From assembly GCA_001567275.1 (NCBI GenBank), contig LNBX01000034.1:1-64000 (forward strand): a DNA stretch of 64,000 bases, given 5' to 3'. The stretch is from Bacteroidetes bacterium OLB10. GTDB lineage: Bacteria; Bacteroidota; Bacteroidia; AKYH767-A; OLB10. Of this stretch, positions 55,182 to 63,000 are shown piece after piece. A program made the position numbers and the translations under genes. Within the stretch, counting starts at the first letter, position 1; each line of letters opens with the position of its first letter. The notes beneath the pieces were generated by a model. It made no database searches and was not told the origin of the DNA. It was given only the letters and a program-made list of their open reading frames with translations.

Positions 55182-55858
55182 TCAGAATTTTTGTTTCTGA
55201 ACTGATGGATAACTATTGCAGCAAAAATTCCCAGTACCATAAGTATAAGGTTTACCTTGATTAATTTTGATTTGCTACTTTCTCTTATCAGAACTACCGA
55301 TTCACTGTTGAAAGGTGAAATTTCAAAATCCTTATAGACATTAATTTTCTGATAATTAAGATTGAAAATGTTTAACTCAGATTGCCTTGATTGAAACTCT
55401 ATTTCGTATCTCAACTCTTCATTCACACCAACTGATTTCAGGCTGTCGGAGAGTTTCAGAAATTCTTCCTGATTTTGTAAAAGACTGTTTATTGCAGAAA
55501 TCCGCTGATAATAATGCATGCGTATGATAGAATCATTCATCACCATATCAATAATTATCGGACAACTTTTAGCGACAGCATTGCTGTCAGCCGATTCTGC
55601 ATAGACTTCATAAATATAATTGTCCTCGTTGCGATAGGAGCGATAAGATTCTTTTACCTGAGGATTTGTCTGATTGTTCTGTGAGGTATATGAACTCAAA
55701 ATGGTATTGAGCCTGTCATAAGCCATTGCTTTGGTTCTTATTTTAACAGTTCCACGGTAGTAATCAGAATCATTTTTGTGATTTAAATAATAATATACAT
55801 TACCTCCGATTATCACAAGCAGGATAATCCATAGTTGTTTTTTGAAAGTATTAATCAT
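55178..55858 (-). CDS. Wzz-like chain-length determinant
   Basis: 226 aa with membrane helices at both ends (about 9-25 and 200-218) enclosing a helical periplasmic domain, the classic polysaccharide co-polymerase layout. Motif similarity is weak (the usual Pro-rich second helix is only hinted at by ISPFNSESVVLIRESSKSK). Context between two flippases and near a polymerase supports regulation of glycan chain length. Confidence 0.65.
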   Translation of the reverse strand: MINTFKKQLWIILLVIIGGNVYYYLNHKNDSDYYRGTVKIRTKAMAYDRLNTILSSYTSQNNQTNPQVKESYRSYRNEDNYIYEVYAESADSNAVAKSCPIIIDMVMNDSIIRMHYYQRISAINSLLQNQEEFLKLSDSLKSVGVNEELRYEIEFQSRQSELNIFNLNYQKINVYKDFEISPFNSESVVLIRESSKSKLIKVNLILMVLGIFAAIVIHQFRNKNSE

Positions 55859-55943
55859 AGAACTTCTTTTAAATTACCTTAAACATTGGGCGAACCAAAT
55901 CACAAAACTAATACAATAGGGCTTCTTAAATTAAGGTATAATT

Positions 55944-57200
55944 TTAGTTTTTAACAGATGAATAAATCCACAAAACCGATAAAGCGTAAATAATGGTTTG
56001 TGAAAATGAAAAAGTCATTATGGATTCAGTGATTCCAATATTAAAAATGCGGCAGGCGGCTAATGAAATGGTAAGTGTAATTATTGCTAAAACATTCCAT
56101 GCAAGCCATTGACGTTGCTTTCCAATTATCACCGGCACCTGTGAGATGGGGGTTCGGATAAAATCAAGAAAAAACCACGGAGCAAGTATCCTTGCAAATT
56201 GTCCCGACTCGCGCCATTGATCACCAAATACAAATGCGAAAATATCAGGACCGGTAATGACTAAAATTATTACAATGGGCAGTGCAACAACAGCAGTTCT
56301 GAGAATAGATTTCTTAATAAGAGGCTGAATGTTTTTACCTTCATGATATTGATGTGCCGCTTCCTGCAAAAATATCTGACCGATGCTGTAACCAATAAGA
56401 TTGAAAGGTGCCTGTAATACACGCATGGTCATTCCATATAATCCTACCACAGCCTGACTGAAAAAGAAAGTAAGAAAGTATATTACACCGTTGATAAGAA
56501 GCATATCAGCAAAGGCCTGCCAGAGATTTACCTTTGGAAACACATCGTATTTACGTGCCGTCTCCCTCAATTTGGCATTTCCAAGGTTAAAAGCAAACGG
56601 AGCATTACTTTTCTGAATGCTGATGTACAATACTAACATGGCTGTGACTCCTCCTGCTACAAACCCTACCAGAAGTCCGTAAGTAATATATCCGAGTAAT
56701 GCAGCGGCAAGTATTACACCATTGGCAATAATGGAATTTATAATGCGATACCGCGATATCAGTTTATAGTTTTTATGACGGTTAGCCCAGTTGAGCATGG
56801 CCTGATAGGAACCATTTGCAAGCGTCATCACCGGGAGTAACCATAGCCAGTTTGATAAATCCTTATTGCCGGAAAAAAACAAGTTAAAGATGGTTACTCC
56901 TGCAAGAGAAAGCAAGGTTGTAAGCAATGTTATTTTAAGGCTTAACTGCAGTAATGCTGAAGCATCATCAACGGTGCGTGCCGGAATAATGGCAAACTCA
57001 TAACGAAGACAAACTATTACAGAAAGTGCACTGAGGATACTCATAAAAACAGCTAATAAGCCGAATTCATGAGGAGAATAGTAACGTGAAAAAACAGGGG
57101 AGAGTGCAAGAGCAATAAACTGTGCAGAAGCACTTCCTGTAACCAAGATTGTCAGGTTGCGGATATATTCAGAGCGTAGTGCAGATCCGCGCATGAACAA
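55944..57200 (-). CDS. Second polysaccharide flippase/transporter (MOP superfamily)
   Basis: 418 aa, about 12 membrane helices. SASAQFIALALSPVFSRYYSPHEFGLLAVFMSI near the N-terminus and AFADMLLINGVIYFLTFFFSQAVVGLYGM centrally place it in the oligosaccharide flippase / lipopolysaccharide biosynthesis group. Two flippases in one cluster may serve two glycans or one may be lipid-specific. It starts 85 bases before the Wzz-like gene and ends 7 bases from the rny stop. Confidence 0.85.
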   Translation of the reverse strand: MFMRGSALRSEYIRNLTILVTGSASAQFIALALSPVFSRYYSPHEFGLLAVFMSILSALSVIVCLRYEFAIIPARTVDDASALLQLSLKITLLTTLLSLAGVTIFNLFFSGNKDLSNWLWLLPVMTLANGSYQAMLNWANRHKNYKLISRYRIINSIIANGVILAAALLGYITYGLLVGFVAGGVTAMLVLYISIQKSNAPFAFNLGNAKLRETARKYDVFPKVNLWQAFADMLLINGVIYFLTFFFSQAVVGLYGMTMRVLQAPFNLIGYSIGQIFLQEAAHQYHEGKNIQPLIKKSILRTAVVALPIVIILVITGPDIFAFVFGDQWRESGQFARILAPWFFLDFIRTPISQVPVIIGKQRQWLAWNVLAIITLTISLAACRIFNIGITESIMTFSFSQTIIYALSVLWIYSSVKN

Positions 57201-57207
57201 CTATTGG

Positions 57208-58767
57208 TTACTTAGCATAATTAACCGCACGCTTCTCACGAATGACGGTAACTTTTACCTGACCTGGATAGGTCATTTCTGTTTGAATGCGCTGTGCCAG
57301 ATCAAAACTTAAAGTATCTGCCTGCTGGTCGCTTACTTTTTCGCTTTCTACAATTACGCGCAATTCGCGACCGGCCTGTATGGCAAATGATTTCTCAACG
57401 CCCGGGTAGGTGAGTGCAAGTGCTTCCAGATCCTTTAATCGTTTGATATATTGTTCAACAATTTCTCTTCTTGCACCGGGTCGTGCACCTGAAATAGCAT
57501 CGCAAACCTGTATTATAGGACTAATCAGGCTGGTCATTTCTATCTCATCGTGATGTGCTCCAATAGCATTGCATACTTCAGCATTTTCTTTATGCTTCTC
57601 AGCCCATTTCATACCAAGAATAGCATGTGGTAACTCCGGTTCATCGTCAGGAACTTTTCCAATATCGTGTAACAAACCTGCGCGTTTGGCAAGTTTTACA
57701 TTCAGACCGAGTTCGCTCGCCATAATAGCACACAGGTTGGCCACTTCGCGAGAGTGTTGCAACAGATTTTGTCCGTACGAAGAGCGGTATTTCATTCTGC
57801 CAACCATACGTATCAGTTCAGGTGCAAGCCCGTGAATTCCCAAGTCAATACAGGTGCGTTTTCCAGTTTCGATAATTTCTTCTTCGAGTTGTCTGCGTAC
57901 TTTGTTTACTACTTCCTCAATACGCGCAGGGTGAATACGTCCGTCACTTACCAACTGATGCAGTGCAAGGCGTGCAAGTTCTCTGCGTACAGGATCAAAT
58001 CCTGAAAGGATAATTGCTTCCGGTGTATCATCCACAATAATTTCAATACCGGTGGCAGCTTCAAGGGCACGAATGTTACGCCCTTCACGACCAATTACCC
58101 GGCCTTTGATGTCGTCATTCTCTATATTGAAAACAGTTACTGAATTTTCAACAGCCTGCTCTGTAGCCACACGCTGTATGGTTTGAATAACGATTCGTTT
58201 GGCTTCTTTGTTGGCAGTAAGTTTGGCTTCGTCCATAATATCTTTGATGTAGGACTGTGCCTGTGTGCGTGCTTCGGCTTTCAGGTTTTCCATCAGTTGT
58301 GTTTTGGCTTCCTCCTGACTTATTCCTGAAATTTTCTCCAGTGCAAGCACATGTTTTTGCAACGATTTATCTACCTCTTGTTTTTTGGCTTCTACAATCT
58401 GCATCTGACTGCGCAGATTAGCCTGCATGGCTTCATACTCCTGATGTTTACGTGAGTTTTGTTCCAGCTTTTGGTTGAGGTCTCTTTCCTTCTGTCGAAT
58501 ACGATTTTCTGAATCAGCAATTTTCTTGTCCTTTTCAGCAATCATTTTTTCGTGTTCGTTTTTGAGCTGATAGAATTTGTCTTTTGCTTCCATCAGTTTG
58601 TCTTTTTTAATGACTTCACCCTTGGCTTCAGCTTCCTTAATCAGTGCATCAGCTTTTTCCTGGGCAGCTTTTACAATTACAGCATTGTTTTTCTTTGTCA
58701 CTAAAAAAGTAATCAGCGCTGCAACTATTGCTGCACCGGCTGCTATTCCTATTGTAACTGGTTCCAT
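57208..58767 (-). CDS. rny: Ribonuclease Y
   Basis: 519 aa, full length. N-terminal membrane anchor (5-25), long charged coiled coil (30-200), KH domain (about 210-275, [21 protein letters not shown]) and HD domain with the metal-binding pair H367-D368 in [12 protein letters not shown]. Membrane-attached endoribonuclease that begins mRNA decay. It is located next to zapA and the 6S-like RNA candidate, a neighbourhood I recall from other Bacteroidota. Confidence 0.96.
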   Translation of the reverse strand: MEPVTIGIAAGAAIVAALITFLVTKKNNAVIVKAAQEKADALIKEAEAKGEVIKKDKLMEAKDKFYQLKNEHEKMIAEKDKKIADSENRIRQKERDLNQKLEQNSRKHQEYEAMQANLRSQMQIVEAKKQEVDKSLQKHVLALEKISGISQEEAKTQLMENLKAEARTQAQSYIKDIMDEAKLTANKEAKRIVIQTIQRVATEQAVENSVTVFNIENDDIKGRVIGREGRNIRALEAATGIEIIVDDTPEAIILSGFDPVRRELARLALHQLVSDGRIHPARIEEVVNKVRRQLEEEIIETGKRTCIDLGIHGLAPELIRMVGRMKYRSSYGQNLLQHSREVANLCAIMASELGLNVKLAKRAGLLHDIGKVPDDEPELPHAILGMKWAEKHKENAEVCNAIGAHHDEIEMTSLISPIIQVCDAISGARPGARREIVEQYIKRLKDLEALALTYPGVEKSFAIQAGRELRVIVESEKVSDQQADTLSFDLAQRIQTEMTYPGQVKVTVIREKRAVNYAK

Positions 58768-58774
58768 TTGTTCT

Positions 58775-58912
58775 TGAATAATAGATTACTTCCGGTTTTC
58801 CGGAATAGTTAAACATTGTTTGTGTTGAAACTAACAACCAAACAGTTTCCGGAAAAATTCCGAAAAGCACGTTGATAAAAACGAAAAAAACAGATGATAA
58901 GTCTATCTCAAA
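58775..58912 (-). ncRNA. ssrS: Candidate 6S-like RNA between zapA and rny
   Basis: The 157-base gap between zapA and rny folds into one long rod. The closing stem pairs ATAGA..CTT (58781-58791, 3-base bulge) with AAGTCTAT (58899-58906). Next is a very asymmetric inner loop of ~40 bases, then a perfect 10-bp stem TTTTCCGGAA/TTCCGGAAAA (58796-58805 with 58847-58856) and an apical hairpin built from TGTTTG..GTTG and CAAC..CAAACA. A long rod with a large central bubble is the 6S RNA plan. Position beside zapA is also typical. The strand is inferred from the flanking genes. Confidence 0.42.
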
Positions 58913-58924
58913 GCAAAATGCAGG

Positions 58925-59233
58925 TTACGAGTTGAAAAGCTGGGGTTGCGACAGATAACCATTTAACAAACTATCTAAAGATTCCAGTTTTTCTAACCTG
59001 ACGTTTTCATTTTTTGCTCCTGCATTCTGCAAACCGATGAGTTCTCCCGCAACACTAAATGCGCACATTGCCAGAATATCCTGATTGTCATTTACTGAAT
59101 ACAATCGTTTCAAAGCAGATATCTTATCATTAATAAGTTTTTCTGCTTTTATGATATTCTCTTTTTCAGTAACCGGAACCTTTATATTCAGTTCACGATT
59201 ACCTACATGTATTTGCATAGATACGGTTTCCAT
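58925..59233 (-). CDS. zapA: Cell division protein ZapA
   Basis: 102 aa, normal size. The N-terminal globular part (MQIHVGNRELNIKVPVTEKENIIKAEKLINDKI) and the C-terminal helix (MCAFSVAGELIGLQNAGAKNENV) match ZapA, which bundles FtsZ filaments at mid-cell. It lies 4 bases downstream of the ZapB-like coiled-coil gene and upstream of rny. Confidence 0.85.
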   Translation of the reverse strand: METVSMQIHVGNRELNIKVPVTEKENIIKAEKLINDKISALKRLYSVNDNQDILAMCAFSVAGELIGLQNAGAKNENVRLEKLESLDSLLNGYLSQPQLFNS

Positions 59234-59237
59234 CTTA

Positions 59238-59574
59238 TTACTTATCTAGTAAAGCAAGACATTTATCTATTTCCTTCACATATTCATCTATCCGTGTCTT
59301 CAGAAATTTATTCTCTTCCTTTGTTTCTGTAGTTTCACTGGTGGCTAAATTAAGAACTTTATTCTTATCCTCCAAGTTAGCCAGCTCTACTTTTTGAGTT
59401 TCAAGTTGTTGCTCATAGTGGCTGATGGTTTCTTTCAGCTTTTTTATTTCTTCAGTAAGTTGACGGTTTTCTTCTTCAAACATAGCTTTTTCTTCAGCTA
59501 TATTTTTTATTAAATTCTATCAGTTTTTGAATTTTAACTTCGATAGCTTTTATTTTTTCGAATTGCTGATCCAT
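59238..59574 (-). CDS. ZapB-like coiled-coil protein; frame broken at a T6 run near the 5' end
   Basis: An 81-aa frame starts at ATG 59483 (MFEEENRQLTEEIKKL) and is a single coiled coil. Upstream, a second ATG at 59574 begins MDQQFEKIKAIEVKIQKLIEFN in another frame. If the T6 run 59503-59508 has five bases the two join as ...EFNKNIAEEKAMFEEEN, giving a ~110-aa continuous coiled coil of the kind usually found before zapA in Bacteroidota. Probably a ZapB-type partner of ZapA. The shorter form remains possible. Confidence 0.7.
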
Positions 59575-59584
59575 AAATAATTGA

Positions 59585-59980
59585 TTTTTTATTTGTTATT
59601 GATAGGCTAAAAATATTAACTGAAGGTCAAATTGCAGCCGGCCGGATTCAATTTTTAGCAACATTACTTTGTTAATATTGGCCTTGAGCACTGCAATGCA
59701 ATTCAAAATGAAGCCTTGATGTTGAAGCCCTGTTGCATTCACACACTAACCGGACCATCGGTTAGCGTCAGAAAACCTTAAAAGGCAGCACTGTTTTAAG
59801 CACGGAGGCAGATCTCTTACACTGATTTAACCGGATGTATGAAAACAAAAAACTGCTCCGTGAGAGGGAGCAGTTCTTCATTTAACCAAATTTCAACCAA
59901 TTATCGACAAAAAACTTACAAATGCAATGGTAATGTAGAGTTAGCCAATCGTTGCCCCGCATGAAGCCTATTTTGCTTGC
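59585..59980. other. Intergenic region with several structured segments, no gene assigned
   Basis: About 400 bases between the divergent ZapB-like gene and the large surface-protein gene. It is less A/T-rich than the other intergenic stretches here and contains CTAACCG/CGGTTAG (near 59747-59765), the palindrome CCTTAAAAGG (near 59776) and the strong hairpin at 59851-59875. No open frame of note. It may encode a small RNA, but I cannot name a family. Confidence 0.35.
59851..59875 (-). terminator. Hairpin with T-rich tail on the minus strand
   Basis: AACTGCTCC/GGAGCAGTT, perfect 9-bp stem with 7-base loop; on the minus strand it runs into TTTTTTGTTTT. No minus-strand gene ends here, so it may close an unannotated transcript or act as a leader hairpin on the plus strand. 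Confidence 0.4.
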
Positions 59981-59981
59981 G

Positions 59982-60038
59982 TTGGCACGGGAAAATAAAA
60001 TCAAATCAACAACAGTTTATTTTCAAATAGCGTGCCAA
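59982..60038 (+). repeat. 57-base inverted repeat in the leader of the large surface-protein gene
   Basis: Outer arms TTGGCACG/CGTGCCAA (59982-59989, 60031-60038) and inner arms GAAAATAAA/TTTATTTTC (59991-59999, 60016-60024), followed by an A8 run. It ends 29 bases before the ATG. Possibly an mRNA-stabilising or regulatory hairpin. Confidence 0.55.
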
Positions 60039-60067
60039 AAAAAATGTCAAACCAAAATTTTAATTAA

Positions 60068-63000
60068 ATGGCACTAAAAATTTACAGCAAAACGAAGGCA
60101 GAGAGCAACGAACCTCTGAATGGTGACGACAAGCGATGGTTGTCAAAATTCAAATTGTTGTCATTATCGCTATTGTTCATTCATCTGGTATTGATGATGC
60201 ATGCAGCGTTTAATTTAGTAAACGCTCAAACTTATGCTCCAATGAGTTATTGGACGTTCAACAGCAGTCCTTTTAATAAGGATTCTATGAACAGGACCAA
60301 TATGGACTTTACTTCTTATGGTTGCGGATATACCGTTTCCAATAACAGTGTTGTGGGTAAAGGACTTATCTTAGGCAGCAGCGGTGACAACATTAACAGC
60401 GGAAACTTTGCTGTAGATACCGCTTTTACAATTGAGTTTCTGTTTAAGCCGGGATATCAGTTTAATCAGACATTGCTGTTCAGAAGAATGGACGGAGGCT
60501 TCTCCGCCAATTTCAATTTTGATGGTATTTATTTTTATACCTATACCAACGGAACAGGTTCTGACGAAATGAAAGTGCCTTTTGATCAGATAGGCAAGCG
60601 TTCTTATGGTTACTATATAGATGGCAACTGGCATCATTTGGTATTTAAATACAGTTCCAATACAGGAAAGAAAGAGATTTATATTGATGGTGAATGTCCT
60701 TCAGGATATTCCAAATCCATCTCCGGAAAAATAATAAGTGGTTCCAACACCAGTTTGTTTTGGAATCAGGGAGTAAGTTACATGAAATACTTTGGAGAGT
60801 ATGATGAAATTGCAATTTATAACAGGAGTATTCCTGAAAAGCTAATATATCAACACTATAAAGATGCAATCAACAATCATCTTCCTTATAGCTTTAACCT
60901 CACATATTCAGGCTCACTTCCTTCTGCAACTCCAATTACAGCAGCTTTAGATCCGATGGATTTTCCTCAGGGTTATCTTTCACCTACAACATCAGCACTT
61001 GAACAGTTACGCAATTATCCTACTGCAAGATATAAACCCGGTAATACTCTGATGAAAAATTTCAACTGGGTTGACCTGATGTATATGGGTGGACGTTTTC
61101 AGCCGGGTGTATCCGATGCGCAATCAGTTACCAACAGTGTGAACCTTAATGAAGAGTTAGCTAAAAACTGGAATTACATGATTCAGTTACGACTAAGTAT
61201 GGACAGTTGGGGCAATGCCTGGGCAAATCTTGCTAATCAGAATCCACAATTAGGAACTTCTCTAATTACATTACGTGCACAGTTGAATCCATCAACTATT
61301 ACAAGTCAGTCATTAAGTAATGATAAGTATCTGCAAAATTCTTCCGGTAGTTTTATAGATCCAAATGGAAATGGTTCTTCTCATAAATGGTGGAGACCAA
61401 CTGCGCCAACTTCTACTTATGACAATGATGGCGTTCAAATGCGTGCAAATGTTCAGGATGTATTGAATGCATTAACGCGACCTTTGACAATGATTAACGA
61501 AAACGGAGAAGTATTTCCTTGGATAACAGATGGTGCTCTTGCAGCAGATCCTGCTGTAGTAGCAGCTAAGAATGCTTCAGGAATGGACTTTCAGACTTTC
61601 CAGGCAAGTAAGTTTAAAGAGAATGAAATCCAATCCTACCGTGACAAAATTTTTGATCTTACTGCTTTGTCGAATACAAAGTTTACAGAGTATGGTATTG
61701 ATGGTTTCCCTCAATATCGTCAGAAGTATTCACAGGCAAGATTGGTAAATTCTCAAATGAATGGACAATATTACAGTACTCCTGATTTTTATCCTCGTTG
61801 GCCATATAACTGGCGCAACTGGATAACTGCATGGCATGGATGGCAATGGATAGTTGACAGCCGTTATAATGAATTACAAGTTGGAGATAATCTGTTTTCA
61901 CCATTTGTGGCTGCAGGTTGGGATGTGGATGAAACAAAAAATATGCGTCCCGGACAGTTTTTAGGATTGCTGAAATGTTTGAACATGGTAGGGGCAGAGT
62001 TTTTCTATACAGGATACTTTAATGAAGCAGGCAATTACAATCCGCCAAATCCTCCTCCCGGAAATCCGGCAGGTTATGCATGGCAAACAGCAGCGCCATC
62101 TTATGCTCAGGGAATAGCAAGTCGTTATGAAGATTTATTACGTAATGGCAGTGTTTTGCCCGGTAATGTTCCTGCATATTACTCCGATCCAAACGGAAAA
62201 CCCGGATATACTTTCTGGGCAGGTGACTTACGTAAACTTGTTGTTGTAAGAAAACATAACACACAATCGAAGTTTGCAATTACAGGAACCATACAACCCA
62301 ACACCAATATGCAGGGTGGTGCAGAAAATGAAAGTGTAGCAACAATCACTCTTGACGGACAACAACTGAAGTTTAATGTAAGACGTCAGGGCAGTACATA
62401 TATATATGATAAAACAAATGCTGCTAATCCTGTATTCTATCAGTTAGATGCATGGCATGAAAGTTCACATCCTTCTCATTGGTCAAAAGATTTTGTTGTA
62501 GAAGCAGAATTGTATGACAATACAAATGCGACCTATAATTTAAAAACCATTCAGGCTCCTGGTGCAGCTGCCGGTGATTATACCGATTACACAACGGCAG
62601 TAGTATTTCCTTCAGGTCAGTCCAACTTTACACCAATGGAGTATGAAATACAACCAAGGAGTACTTCTCAAAGTAACTTATACTTATGGGTAAGAGTCAG
62701 AAGTACTGATGGTACAGCAACAGGTGTTTCTGTTTCATTGGACAATGGTAGTGCCAAAACAATTGGTTGTGTGGCTGACACCAACTGGACGTGGTATCGT
62801 ATAGATGCCTGCGATCAGCAGCCGATTGAATTTACAGGTATCAGTGTTGGTCAACATACCATACGCTTTACACCAACCAATAATAAATTGATGTTTGACA
62901 AATTTGTGCTATCGTCTAATTCAAGCCTTATCACAAATTATTCTACAGCTACATGTTCTTCAGGTGGATCAGCAAGTGCAACTGCCAATGGAGCTACATC

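Noticed and set aside
61683..62279. Short minus-strand frames inside the giant gene
   Set aside because: The plus frame is open throughout and has recognisable domains; these are chance frames.
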